This document shows positions 36,284-48,767 of a stretch of 64,000 nucleotides of DNA, one piece after another. The DNA comes from Galeopsis tetrahit (taxonomy: Eukaryota > Streptophyta > Magnoliopsida > Lamiales > Lamiaceae): the NCBI GenBank assembly GCA_963675135.1, contig OY776129.1, positions 71,517,348 through 71,581,347 of the forward strand, in the 5' to 3' direction. A program made the translations under genes and the position numbers. The notes under the pieces were generated by a model. That model was given only the letters and a program-made list of their open reading frames with translations, had not been told where the DNA came from and made no database searches. Position 1 is the stretch's first letter; every line of letters begins with the position of its first letter.

Positions 36284-37656
36284 CTAGGCAGTAGCAAACT
36301 GGTGGCGGGCGAGCTTGGCAGCAGCAACCATATTGCTTAGTGCTGGCTTGACTTGCTCATATTTGCGCGTTTTGAGACCACAATCCGGGTTCACCCACAG
36401 GATCTTGCTATCAAGAAACGCAAGCATGTTGTTGATACGTTGCGCAATTTCTTCAGTTGATGGGACCCTGGGTGAATGGATATCGTAGACACCAGGGCCA
36501 ATGCCAGCACCATACTTCACTCCTCCCTCATGGAAAACCGAGAGAAGCTTCTCGTCTGACCTGGAGTTCTCGATAGTGATAACATCCGCATCCATGTCAA
36601 TGATCGAGTGGAAAATGTCGTTGAAGTTTGAGTAACACATATGGGTATGGATCTGCCCGCACAATTGGTAGCACAGTTATATCCCACATATATAGCATGA
36701 GGAATAAGAATTAAAAAAGAGTGACACTGGGTGCATATGTGCAATTTTGACTAATTTTTTTCAACCAAGCTATTTTATATATTTTTTCACAGAATCATAG
36801 AAAAAAAGCAGCAAAAAGTATTAGTTCATGTGATAAAAAAATATAAGCTCATATGATGTAAAACATTAGTTGTATATTGAAAAAGTACTAATGTTGTTCA
36901 ACTCTATTTAATTTGAAGAATTAAGATTAAAATGACTTGCACAAAACACATCTGGATATTAGTAAAATCAACGCATATATAGATTGAAGAACTAATCGAA
37001 CAATACTAGGGCAAGCGTAAGCATGCAACACATAAGAGATAGACGAGAATGATAACAGACCTGAGTAGCATCTTGAACTGCAGAATTAGTTATCCTGAAA
37101 GAATGTACAGCCCAGTCCAAGTAAAATGCCTGCTCCGATTTTCTAAGAGGCAGACCCTCTCTCAGAGCAGCTTCATCAATTTGAATGACTTTAATTCCAG
37201 CTTTCTCCAGATCTTCAACCTCACCCTTGATGGCTAGAGCAATCTGATAGCACGTCTCGTATCTAACAGGTTGTTGAAAGTATGAAATTAAGCTTAACGT
37301 AAAACTTCTGAAAATAAGTCGCGAAGGATGTGATTTGCTGACCTGGGCTGGTCATTTCTAACAAACGACCAATTGAGTATGGTAACAGGGCCAGTAAGCA
37401 TTCCCTTTACGGGGCGGTTAGTCATGCTTTGAGCCAACGTAGACCAGAAGACAGTCATTGGTTTAGGGCGAGTGACGTCACCATATATGATAGGAGGCTT
37501 CACGCACCTCGATCCATAAGATTGAACCCATCCATTCTCAGTGAAGGCAAAACCAGATAGCTGCTCCCCAAAGTACTCCACCATGTCATTTCTCTGCACT
37601 TGTCCAACATAAAAATAACATACTTATTTTTCATTAATTCACACACACATATACAT

Positions 37657-37688
<32 letters not shown>

Positions 37689-40600
37689 TATTTGTTCCAG
37701 AGAGCCTATTCCCTTCTGCACAAGAATTATTCTTTAGCTCACCTCTGGTTCCCCATGAACAAGAACGTCAATGCCAAGCTCTTCTTGAATTTTCACCACT
37801 TCCTGTATTTCCTCCTTAATGGCCTCGACATACTCTTCATCGGATATCCTGAAAGAATAACAGCAGCTGAGTCGATCATATTGACGTTAAGGGTATGTTT
37901 GATTTGGAATTTGAAATAGGATTTGGGATTTCAAAATCTAAATTCAGTTCTACTTTTAGATTTTAGAATTTAGTTTTTAAAAACCTAACACCTCCATCTT
38001 ACAAATACCCATTAACCAAATAAATAACATTTTTTTCACACCACTCTTCAATGATTCATTAATGCAAATATGGTTTTTTATTCTCAATCTTATTAAATTT
38101 ATCACTTTCACACCTTTTATTTTCACTTTTGCAACTTCCAATAAAACACACAAATTATTACACAATCATTATAATTATAATCAACAACAATATAATGATA
38201 CAACATCACACACTCTTACACATCGATTTGACATAAAGTTAAACCCTACCATTTAAATCTTAAAACAAGCACATCCCATTACAATCTATCAAGATTTTGA
38301 AATCCAGAATTCAAAATCCCGAATCAAAAATACCCTATAGTGTCAAAATATACTATAAATATGGGAAGGAATCTTACCTGCCAGCTTTGTATTCACGGCG
38401 AATCTTCCTGATCTCCAAAGTTTGAGGGAAAGATCCAATAGTAGTAGTTGGAAAAATAGGAAGATTTAGCTTTTCCTGCTGAGCTTCCAACCTTGCAGTT
38501 ACATTCATAACTCTGCGGTGGTCGGAACCCTTCAAGGCAGAAGTCTGAATATAGTAGCACAAATTAGAGTCATAATTAAGAGAGGAAAAGAACATAGACA
38601 GTTGTTAAAGGACTCTTACAGCCTTCTGAACTGCCTCATTAGTCACTATAGGAGATGATCTTCTAGAAGCCTGAGCTGCTGCATTAGCAAAGAAGAATGC
38701 CTGAGGAGAGAAAAGCCAACAATAAGAGGGACCCTTTTCAGGTTTTCAAAAACAATTTTACCACAATCACTTAATTGAACTCACACAATATAAGCATGGG
38801 AACATGTCATGAAGATAACTAGACACAGCATATTAAATACAATACTACCTCCATTCCTAATTATCTGTCTGAATATATATTCATTCACACAAACTAATTT
38901 TTAATTAATTGGGATACTAAAAGACTATTATAGTTTTATTATAAAGACCACAATTAATTAAGCTTATAATCACATGAAGATGGTTAGTAGGTACTGGTGG
39001 GAAAAAAAAGGTAACTTTTTGTTGATATTAGCAAAGTGACAAATAATTAGGAACACCATTTTGGATAGAATCAGACAAATAATTAGGAACGGGGGTAGTA
39101 CAAGCTACAACTTTCAGAAATTGAGAATTTCTTGGATTTCAACAAAAGAAATGCAGAGAAAGATTTGATTTATGGTTAACAAGCAAGATGAGCAGTTGAT
39201 CTTGATTTAATCTGCATTTCAAATCAGCTACATATAATGTATACGAGGCTTATTAAGCATGTCACCATAACCCATTTTTTGGCTCTTTTCTGAAATCTGA
39301 AAAAAACCAACAAGGCCAGAACTGTCTAACTTAAACTATGTCATAAATTATCTGAACGCAGTGTATTTGAAAAACTATTAGATATCGGGGTGTGTTATCA
39401 AACTCTACAAAGTGACTCCACTTTGTAGACTTTGCAAACACCACCATCATCTACCCGAAAGCTGGAGAAGAGTGGTAATCTGTGATTCATAGCTGATTAT
39501 ATTCATGGTTATTTTCACACTTTGAGAAAGACATAATACTTTTAAAAATAAACAGTCAATATGTAGGGAAAAATATGTGAATAGGAATGGAAAAAGAAAT
39601 GCCTCATCCTTCTGGCCATGTAGCGCCTTCGCCAATGCATTAACTTCAAGTAACTTCTGCGCAGAAAATGCAAGCCATGACTTGAGTTCTTCGTCCAACT
39701 TAGCTTCATTCACCAAATCAACTGGGGTATGAAGCAGAGAACATGATGTAGAGACCACAAGCTTGTCTGAGTAAAGGAAGCAAAAAAGGTGTTAACAAGG
39801 TTATTTTATATTTTACCTTTCTGGAATATCTAAGACTAATAGTATGATAAAGATTTTATGTAAATAACAAGTTTTATGCAGGACATAAACACTCATCACA
39901 AGATTGTAAAGTGGTTGCTATATCATCTCCAGCAGATGAACCTAAAATCCGTCGCCCTGCATTTTAATCTAAAGTTCTTTTTGTTGTTTATGAATACAAT
40001 ACATAAAGTTAATAAAATGACTAGAAGATTGTGACACAGCTATAACCCCAGAGCAGCTTAACCCAACAAAATATTACCACTGTCCAAAAGAATTATGTAC
40101 ATCATTGATAAATAATATCCATATCCAACAATTAGTACTATGTGTAACAGACTGATGATTACATAATTTATGTTTCCTGCCTAACATCATAAAATCCCTA
40201 GAACTCAGACATGCTCTGCAGCTCTTGGGGTGTGTTTGTTTATTGCCCCCACCCGACATAATAAAACCGGATTTTGGTATATGATTTCAAATCCTATAAA
40301 ATTCTACTCTATAATACCTATAATAAACTTGTTTTTCTTTTTTTCAAACACAATTTTCAATACGCTATCAATCATCTATCTAGCTCTCACTTTTTAATTA
40401 TTTTTATCTACCCAACCAACTCAACACTCTCTCTCTCTCTCTCTCTACTTTGTAATTTTCAATACAGAATCAATCATCTATCACCTACTTTTCAAAATCG
40501 TACCCTATCAAATCCTACAAAATCTAAGCATATACAAAATCCAAATACACCTTTCATTATTCATCAAATCCACCTACTGGATTTCAAATCCATAAACAAT

Positions 40601-42957
40601 CACCCCCTAAAATCCCTAGAACTCATACATGCTCAGGGTAATTTGTCACTATGTGTAAAATGCTGCATATTTGTAGATGAATTTTCAGGAAATCACCTTT
40701 TCCCACCACACCCTCCAGAGCTAGCAAGGTACTCAAAGAAGCATCAAGGTTATTAGCCCAAATGTTTCGTCCATCAACAACACCAGCAAAAAGGTATTTT
40801 CCCACAGGAAATCCTTTTTTTATTAGGTCAATTGTCTTTGATCCACGAACTAAATCAACCCCAATAGCTGTAACAGCCTTCAAATTTGTGACTGTATTAT
40901 ATGCCTCAGCTGATAGGTCAGCAAAATACGTCTCAATAAGAACATTCAAACCAGAAAGCGATGATTCCAATTCATCGTAAGCATGAGTAAATGCATGCAA
41001 TTCATGAGAATCAAGATCCATTACAAGAGTAGGCTCATCAAACTGAATCCAGCTAGCACCAGCTGCTTTTAGTTCAGCTACAACTGCCCTTCATGGTAAT
41101 GCAAGATAACAGTAATCATCCAACATATAAATGTACTATTTCATGGGAATATTGTTTCTTTAGGCCCGTAAGTTAGGGGGTAGCAATTGTAGGACATTAT
41201 GTTTGCAGACTGGCACATTTAGACCATTATATTTTAATTCTCACACATTTAGACCAAACTGGCTTGAAACACCCCAATTCGGGCTAAAATGGCTCATGAT
41301 CCTCATGTGTTTGGCCTAAATGTGCGAAAATTATAATTTATGGGCCTAAATTTTCCAAATTAAAATTTAATGGCCTAAATGTGCCAGCTCGTAAACATAT
41401 TGCCCTGCAATTGCTATCCCCCCATAGTTACGCTCCTAACAAAAAATATTTCCGCTATTTAATGGACAGGTCAGAAGCATATAGATGATATTACCTGTAG
41501 ACAGGAAGAATCTTATCTATCAGGGAAAGAAGAGAAAATGGTTTCCCAACTCCGTTTGCCAGTTTTGATAATAACAAGTATGAAACGGGCCCCACAAGGA
41601 CGGGAACTGTGTCAACTCCTAGCTGCAGTGAGCAAAGATACCAAGATATACATAATAAAATTCCCCATATATTAAAAGGCTGAATTTCATACACTGTGCA
41701 TGAATCACAGAGACAGTTATACCCATACCACTGTGTCCTAAAAAAAATCTATGGTAGAGAATGTGTCAACAATAAAAGAGAATTAAAACACAGACAAATA
41801 ATGACACAGGCGTTTAAAATAAAACAATATATTTCGAAGATGATCAAGCTATAACGGATCAGACATATTACAAAGATCCACATTTAAAATGCATTATTGA
41901 TTTTTCCCTAATAATGAAAGATTATTCAAGTAACAAAAATTAAGCTGCAGCCTGGAAAATTTTCAAGGATAACAATAAAGAAATTATTCTATATAAAATA
42001 CTACATCTGCTCAAATTAATGCACATTTCATGGACAAGAGTAATTTATGCATTCATTTTTTAACCGTGGTTAAACTTACAGCTTTAGCTTCCTTGTATTC
42101 TTGCACTGCCTTGTGTGATGCATACGAAAATTCAACATCAGGCCCCAACTCAGCGACAATATAGTGACTGAATCCACATAAAGTATATACCGTTAAATTG
42201 TCAAATATTTAAGAAATATAAGTAAAGTCATAACAGAGGTTTATTGCACGCAACCCCCTCGTAGTTTGGAAATGTTGCACTAAATCCCCTCGTGGTTTGG
42301 AAATTGCACTTAAATAAAGGAAACTCTTTTTTTTCCAGAAACAAGTTAACGGTTTTATCCATGTCTTCTACTTCTCGTTATGTCCTTCTTAGTATAGTCT
42401 CAAGACTTCAATATTTGAAAAAACAAGATACGCGAAATAAAGGAAATAAATAACACCGTTAACTCATTTCTGAAAAAAAAAAAGGGAGAGTTAGCTTTAT
42501 TTAATAAGCCACAGGGGTTTTCGTGCAATTTCCAAACCATGAGGAGGTTTCATGCAATTAACCCCAGACTCAGATAATATAACATAGAACAACAAGGCAC
42601 TACTTACTAATTGGTATCAAACCACTTGGTCATTTCCATTGCAGGAACAGAGGCATTACCTCTAGCCATTGAAAAATAAATGTCCAATCCTATTTCACCT
42701 CCATTCCAACCATATCTAGAGGGAACAGCACCTAACATTGCAGTGGTATCCAACATATGGTCATAATATGAGAACGTATTGCTAGGAATGTATTTTACTC
42801 CAGCATCTGCCATCTGCTTCCAAATTGACCTCCGGAGATCAGTTGCCACCTTCTGCAACTCCTCAGCACTGCTCTTTTCATCCCAGAAGGATTCCAGTGC
42901 AAACTTGAGTTCTCTTTTGGGCCCCACACGAGGATACCCGACAACGTGAGATGTCAT
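36284..42957 (-). CDS. METE: Cobalamin-independent methionine synthase (MetE), complete
   Basis: 5-methyltetrahydropteroyltriglutamate-homocysteine methyltransferase, the last step of methionine synthesis and part of the activated methyl cycle; no targeting peptide, so the cytosolic type. Eleven coding exons on the minus strand: 42957-42608, 42167-42080, 41622-41495, 41088-40697, 39766-39603, 38700-38620, 38544-38378, 37847/37848-37743, 37593-37343, 37262-37061 and 36652-36284. The product is 765 residues, the length of the Arabidopsis enzyme. The N-terminal domain starts MTSHVVGYPRVGPKRELKFA; the C-terminal barrel has the folate/substrate segments VLVHGEPERNDMVEYF and GMLTGPVTILNWSF. Zinc ligands are present: H647 and C649 (THMCYS), E671 (TIENSRS) and C734 (NPDCGLK). 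One extra glycine occurs at 686-687 (HEGGVKYG). Intron 5 uses a GC donor (GATGAG|GCATTT). A leader intron lies at 42962-43464. Confidence 0.96.
37891..38335. mobile_element. PIF/Harbinger-type MITE in a MetE intron
   Basis: 445 bp, ends GGGTATGTTTGATTTGG and, reversed, GGGTATTTTTGATTCGG, flanked by TAA and TAT. Internal sequence is shared with the 30760-31207 copy. Confidence 0.75.
38701..39602 (-). other. GC-AG intron 5 of the MetE gene
   Basis: Minus-strand donor GATGAG|GCATTT, acceptor TCTCCTCAG. The join GQKDE-AFFFANAAAQ matches the conserved spacing (GQKDEALFSANAAA). A Stowaway copy lies inside. Confidence 0.82.
38845..39098. mobile_element. Stowaway MITE in MetE intron 5
   Basis: 254 bp, ends CTACCTCCATTCCTAATTA and TAATTAGGAACGGGGGTAG, flanked by TA. 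The subfamily differs from the CTCCCTCCGTCCC copies. Confidence 0.82.
40227..40607. mobile_element. MITE with GGGGTGTGTTTG ends in a MetE intron
   Basis: Left end GGGGTGTGTTTGTTTATTGC, right end, reversed, GGGGGTGATTGTTTATGG. Outside it, AAAATCCCTAGAACTCA.ACATGCTC is present on both sides (40190-40216 and 40609-40634), far longer than a normal 3-bp duplication. Confidence 0.6.
41150..41445. mobile_element. Inverted-repeat MITE in a MetE intron
   Basis: About 80-bp arms: TTAGGCCCGTAAGTTAGGGG and GTAGCAATTG on the left face GCAATTGCTATCCCCCCATA and GTTACGCTCCTAA on the right. A clear target duplication was not found. Confidence 0.65.
42239..42565. mobile_element. Inverted-repeat MITE in MetE intron 1
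   Basis: Arms contain CCCCTCGTGGTTTGGAAATTGC on the left and GCAATTTCCAAACCATGAGGAG on the right. The target duplication is not resolved. Confidence 0.6.
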
Positions 42958-43620
42958 CGACCTGCTTCACACAGCAGAGCTAGGGATGTAAAGCATTTAT
43001 TTAAACAATTGCAGAAATCATGAACTAGATGATCCACAGGTCATATCATCAAAAAATGAAAACAGGGCCTAGAAAAGCCAAGTTTAGATTCTTAGGCTAA
43101 TTGAAACTCATAACTTCACTATATTATGCATTTACTAATTAGTAAAAACCTAAGATAGCCACAAACAGCAACAACAGCATCGTGCTTTCACAGAAGCAAT
43201 TCCACAAACACTTGGAAGTATATTCAAGTCAGGAAACTAAGGTTTGATCCTCCAACCGACTTCCAGAATAACGAGCTTGATTCATTAATATGTAACCAAA
43301 CTCAAAAAATGCAAAATCAAACATTTTTTATATTTATGACAACAAGTAGTCCATAATAACGCAACTATCAAATTTATTGAAAACATCATCATTTCAGCAA
43401 ACACTTCAAGTCGCAAATCCACAAAACCAAAAACTGCTAATTTGGAAATGATGCGAAGTAATACCTGACATGAAATTTGAAGTGTAGCAGAGTTCTGGGG
43501 CGCGGATTGGGGGAGAAAGTGGGGAAGGGGAATGAGAAGGTCGAGCGGAATGAGATGAGATTGGGAGAAATCTGCGTCGTTTTATACGCTATTTCCATTT
43601 GTTGCGATGTTTCGATTTTA
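42958..43620 (-). promoter_or_regulatory. 5' untranslated exon, leader intron and core promoter of MetE
   Basis: The minus-strand leader exon ends at 43465 (CATGTCAG|GTATTACT); the leader intron 42962-43464 ends GTGAAGCAG, four bases before the ATG. The GC-richer part at 43480-43600 is the likely transcription start region. Confidence 0.6.
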
Positions 43621-45947
43621 GACCTGCTACCATCAACTTTCGTTTGTGTATGAGTTTCTTGATTTTAGTTGTTCGCTTCTATCTCCACTTCCTGTGACAA
43701 CACTCAAGCAGACGACGAACCCACCTCAAAATATTTGAAAAATTACACAACTTTCAATTAACTTGTTTATACTTCTGTGACGGAGCTAGGTCTGTCTATC
43801 GGACTAGGCCTTAACCAAGTTCATATTTAATTGTTGAGAAAACAACAAAATGACCTAAAATTTGTTCGTAAAATTATTAATTTATTTATAAATTAGATAA
43901 GTTGAGGGTATGACAGAGTATTGTGGAATACATTTGTAAATAAAATGATTGTTAATGAATAAAGCCCCTATAGGAGGGTGAAGATAAAATAGTATGAATG
44001 TTATTGTTTCAAAAAGGTTATGGACATAATAAAATTGGACGGGGTGAGTATATTAAAAAAAAAAAAAAAGTAATAGTCCGGGCTAGCATGCTAACTCGAT
44101 AGACTTGCAGATTGGTTCGATTTAGCCCGCAGGCTAATTGGTCTAGAAAAAAAAAACTCAGATTTAAACGGGCTTATGATTCATGAATCCTAACCCTGCA
44201 TTTTTCAAGGTTAATGAGTCGGGTCGATTAATTCGATCCGGATAAACATCTCTAGACAGAGCCATGTTAAATTATGAATAATAAATTTCGACTAATCTCA
44301 TATAATATATAATATGTTAATAATAATGAATCAAGCTAAAATTTAATATGTTTTAATAAAAGTTTAATTTATTTAGCTCATTATATACAAAATAATGTTC
44401 ATATAGTTTATATGTGAGGATTAAATTGTTAGTATAATGCAACTCATTTTAGTTATTTTTACCGCGTTTCCCTAAATTCCACATTACTCCATCTTTTGAA
44501 GGGTAAATTTGTAAAAAATGAAATAATTATCTTTATTTATATATAAAATAACATACACGAATGAAGTAATAATTGCACAACAATATTTTAATAATACACT
44601 TAAATATACGGAGTAAATATTAATTGCAATTATTTTTTATTAAACAATATTTTAAAATTTTTAGTACTCCGTATTAAAAATTAGAGGGGGCCGGTGCCTT
44701 AAGTTAATTGTGATTAATGAAAATAAAAGTTACTAATGAGTGAAGGACTCGACTTAACAGTTTCAAAATATCACAATTAAGTTGATAAAGTTACTATTGA
44801 AAGTGATGTCGAGGCTCTTTTCAATTTGAGAGTGTAGAGGCTGAAAATGAAGATGGAAAGAAGCATATAAACACCACAGTAGCTCCCACTCATGAAATCT
44901 CCTTATCCTCTACAAACCCATCAAATTATATAAACTTGCAACACAGGGATGAAATTTAAATAAAACACTTCTAAATTATGAAGCAAACAAATTTAAATTT
45001 CTATGGCAATGTTTGTTTGGGTTTTTAAAACCAGTTTTACTATTTACATATCTAGCTACATTTAGTTCCACTCGAAAATATATATGAAATTCATTTAAAA
45101 AAAAAAAAAAAACCTGCACTTGAATATCCATAAATCCATTATAGTATATATAAATCTGTGATCATTAAACTTACACCTAACAATAATATAATAATTAATA
45201 AACTAACAATACCAATCACACCAAATTAAATATCACCTTATTATAAACTGAAAACAAAAATTCCCTTATTTTGCCTTGTCCTCGTCTCAACTACTTTCTG
45301 CATCCTCTTTATTCTTGGAATTCCTAATATCAAGAAGACAGAATTTCTTGTTTCTTAATCTCGAATAAATTATTCCCTTTCCAAAAAAGTTATGAAAATC
45401 TCTTTTAAGTAATTAGAGATACCACAAGTGGGATTATCTCTCAAAATTTCAAACGAATTACCAACAAAGTTTACTATGTATTTTTTGTCACACTTGATAA
45501 TTTTAATTTAATTCAAATCTACCCTATTTTTTAATTGTCCTTCTGGTGTGATGTTTTGTATAGAATTAGCTATTATAAAATCTTGAGTATTTACATGTCT
45601 GATTCTAATTCAAAAAAATTATTTATTTCTACTTTGCTAGCTGCCTAGTACTAAGACAAATTATCATTTTCCACCAATACCTTCTGTATTCTTGTGATTA
45701 CAAGCTCATCAAGAGTATAATAATTCTAGTTAATTAACGTTGTGTGAAGGGAAAACATCAAAATTAGAAACAGATAAAAGTGAGAAATTCAAACCATGAA
45801 AACAATTATTAGGCCACAAAAAACAACGGTGCAAATGCACTCTAAATAAAATTCCGAATTTGGATCCTGAAGAGGATTCAGATCGGAAAATTACACACTT
45901 TTTTTAATAACAAGAGAACTCGAGGCAAATAATACGATTTAATAGCT
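43621..45947. other. Intergenic region with a truncated hAT-like element
   Basis: AT-rich. At about 44080-44260 there is CCGGGCTAGCATGCTAACTCG ... CGATCCGGATAAACATCTCTA; the right end resembles hAT ends (TAGRGATGTTTATCCGG when reversed), while the left end is missing. From 44300 to 45900 no gene or full element is seen. Confidence 0.45.
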
Positions 45948-46354
45948 TCAAGCAGCAGCAGCAGGCTTGACGTGGATCGCTGGGAAATCGAGGAGAATAG
46001 CCTTGTCAATCACACTCGAAAATTTGGACGAAAATTCGAGGTGATTGGGATGGCCAGCAAATGCAGTGAAATCATCTTTGCTTCCAAATGTCATCAACAA
46101 AGCATGCGTAAATCCCTGCCTTAGAATTTCAGCACTCTCAATGTCTTCCCCCCTGCACCATGTAACATACATAACAATTTCAATATATATTAGTATTAAT
46201 ATACAACACTAGACTAGACTAGTAGTACTAATTACCAAACAAAGGATTTCACAGTTTCCATTTCAGAAACGAGCTTTTCTAGCTCTTTCAAGACGTCGTC
46301 TACCACGACGTCTTGTTTGAACTTCACCAGCACCAAATGCTTGAATTCTGACAT
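45948..46354 (-). CDS. HS1: Stress-responsive A/B-barrel domain protein (HS1/Pop3-like)
   Basis: Small dimeric alpha/beta-barrel protein of the plant HS1 family, some members of which are heat-stable with antimicrobial or stress roles; no enzyme activity can be assigned. Two exons, 46354-46236 and 46152-45948, spliced in frame at W (TTTG|GTAATT ... GTGCAG|GGGG), give 107 residues against about 109 for Arabidopsis HS1. The protein begins MSEFKHLVLVKFKQDVVVDD and contains the family signature QGFTHALLMTFGSKDDFTAF followed by AGHPNHLEF. The C-terminus ends in four alanines. A TATA box lies about 40 bases upstream of the ATG. Confidence 0.9.
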
Positions 46355-46388
46355 GGATGGATATGAACCAAAATGCCTCTCAAGAAGC

Positions 46389-46398
46389 ATTCTATATA
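46389..46398 (-). promoter_or_regulatory. TATA box of the HS1-like gene
   Basis: Minus strand reads GAGCTTATATAGAATGC, 35-45 bases upstream of the ATG, implying a very short leader of roughly 10-15 bases. Confidence 0.55.
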
Positions 46399-46469
46399 AG
46401 CTCAATTTCCTCCCACCACTTTTAACTTTTTTGCAAAAGATCCCAAAAAAAATTACTAGTATTTTCAAT

Positions 46470-47372
46470 TTCGTCCCATAACTCCATGATTATTTCGAAT
46501 TTGGTCATTTTTTGTCGAATTTTGCACTTTTCATCTCATAACTTAGAAATTGTTTGTTAATACGACATTGTCCGTAGAATTTTGGATTAAAATCGGACCA
46601 ATTACAAAGTTACGGAACGAGATTTAAAAATTCTAATAAAAACAGGACCTTATGCAGAAAAATTCAAAGTTATGGTACTGATGGAATAATGAAACCCACT
46701 TTGTACCATGAAGGTAGTCTCTTCTTTACGAGACAATATATCTGATGAAATATTTGTAAAATTAGTGCATATTTTAATGGGGCCAACTCCCACTAGACCC
46801 TCTAACTTGTAGTATTTGGTTTTAATTTCAAATGAATAGGGTCCTGGCCCCACTGCCATTCATCTTCAGATATTGCAACTCTAAATTTATCAATAAAAAT
46901 ACAGATCGAATTACATTAGGTGAAATAACTAAGATAGTTTTTTTAAAAGGATAGTTTATTTTTAAAAAATAATATATAAAAATTCACGGATCATACACCC
47001 GTGGAGAAATTAAGACAATAAAAATGGGTTTTAAAAGTAATTGTCTCTATGGTCTATCGAACAAGGTGAGATTCTATTGTAGCTAGAGGTCTTGTGTGAG
47101 ATTTTTGCATATCCATTGACCCACTTTATTTGTCCAAAATTGAAATATAACATGTTTTTAAAATTTGTGTAAGATGACAATTATTTTGAATAAAAAAAAT
47201 CCTCTCAAGAAATGCAAATAAAATGGGTCCGGAAGAAGTATAATTTCGTAAATTTTTATATATAATTTTCTTTTATTCTATTTCGGGGAAAAAATGTGGG
47301 TTTGTACAAAATGAACACCTTAAAATATGTCTTTGTAGATGAAAAAAAAAAAACTTGTATACACAATACTCA
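46470..47372. other. AT-rich upstream region of the HS1-like gene
   Basis: No gene is seen. Imperfect inverted motifs such as CCCATAACT and AGTTATGG suggest decayed MITE sequence at about 46470-46690. Confidence 0.35.
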
Positions 47373-47845
47373 GAGAAAAAAATTATTTATGTTTCATAAC
47401 TTTTACATTTAAAAAAAAAAATGTGTTCCAAAAAAGATAAAATTTTAATATACGTTCCATAATTTTATAAATTACTTAATTTACGTTCAATTTTTTTTTG
47501 AGGATACGTCAAAACGATATTGTTTCACTCACGTTTTTGTCAAGTGCGCATAAAAAATTGACAGAAATTGTAATAACCAAACTCGACTTGTATAGCGTGG
47601 AAAAACATTAATGGTCATGTGGATTCAAAAAAATATAACAAGTCACTATTTAGAAGCATAATGAAGAAAAGCCACGTATATTAACTAATTTACGAAATTA
47701 TGAGACGTAAATTACTTTTTTTTTCTTTTTTAGAATGTAAATTAAGCAATGTAGAAAATTATGGGATGTAAATTAATTTTTTTATATTTTTTGGGATGTT
47801 TTTTAAAAAATGTAAAAGTTACAAGATGTAAATAATATTTTTCTT
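47373..47845. mobile_element. Mutator-like MITE with 9-bp target duplication
   Basis: 473 bp flanked by CAATACTCA exactly on both sides (47364-47372 and 47846-47854). The ends are inverted: ATTATTTATGTTTCATAACT and TTTACATT on the left, AATGTAAAAGTTACAAGATG and TAAATAAT on the right. Confidence 0.8.
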
Positions 47846-47854
47846 CAATACTCA

Positions 47855-48470
47855 AATTTATTTTTAAATGATATTAATTATTATATATATGAAAGGTTAT
47901 TATTTTTATTAGTATAATTTGCTATTTTCGCTAAAAAAAAAAATTAATTTATTAGTATTAATTTTGTAGTATATATAATTCCATCAAACCATTAATATAC
48001 AAGAGTATTACTTTTCTAATATATATTTTTAAAATTTTAAATTTGGTGCATGTGATGGTAGGCACTTTGAACCTTGCAATAATACATCAAATCATAGATT
48101 TCTATAAAAATCCCAACTTTGGTGTAGAAGTAACGTTTATGAATATCCATTAATGCTAGTGCTATTATTGTGTTGTGTGTGCCCAACCCAAGTGGAGTAC
48201 TATTACTAAATATATATACATAATGAAAGTTGAGGGTACAACGTTACTTGCCTAACCCTTAGACCTAGGTACATGTATTTTCATCCACTTTTTTCATACA
48301 TACATGCCTACCTAATTTTTTGTACAATTTTTAAGAGGTTTACCTGATCGGAACTAAACAATTTTCATACTTATATGATGGGTAAAATATATTTTGGTGC
48401 TAAATATTCAGAACAAAGTCCAGTAATACGAAAGAAAGAAGACCACCTGGTAAAGCCTGAGGGCATGTTT
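47855..48470. other. AT-rich spacer
   Basis: No gene or element recognised. Confidence 0.4.
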
Positions 48471-48767
48471 GTTTTGGGATTTTGAGGATTTTGAAATCCG
48501 GATTTCAAAATCTAGTGGATTTCAAAATCCTAATGTTTTTTATGTTTTGTGTTTGTTTTGGGATTTATATAGGGTAGGATTTAACTTTATAGTATAGGAT
48601 TATATGTTTTATAGGTATTTATATAGGGTTTGTAGGTATTTATAGAGTTGACTTTTATAGTGTTATAGGTTGGAATTTTGAAATCCTGAATCAAAATCCC
48701 AAACTGTAACGGGGGTGGAGTTTCGAAATACCAAATCCGGATTTCCCATCCCAAAATAAACATGCCC
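48471..48767. mobile_element. PIF/Harbinger-type MITE
   Basis: 297 bp, ends GGGCATGTTTGTTTTGGGAT and, reversed, GGGCATGTTTATTTTGGGAT, flanked by TGA. Almost intact ends suggest a young copy. Confidence 0.85.

Noticed and set aside
37500..37721. Frame with a run of V and C (CVCVCVCVC)
   Set aside because: It comes from a CA/TG microsatellite in a MetE intron.
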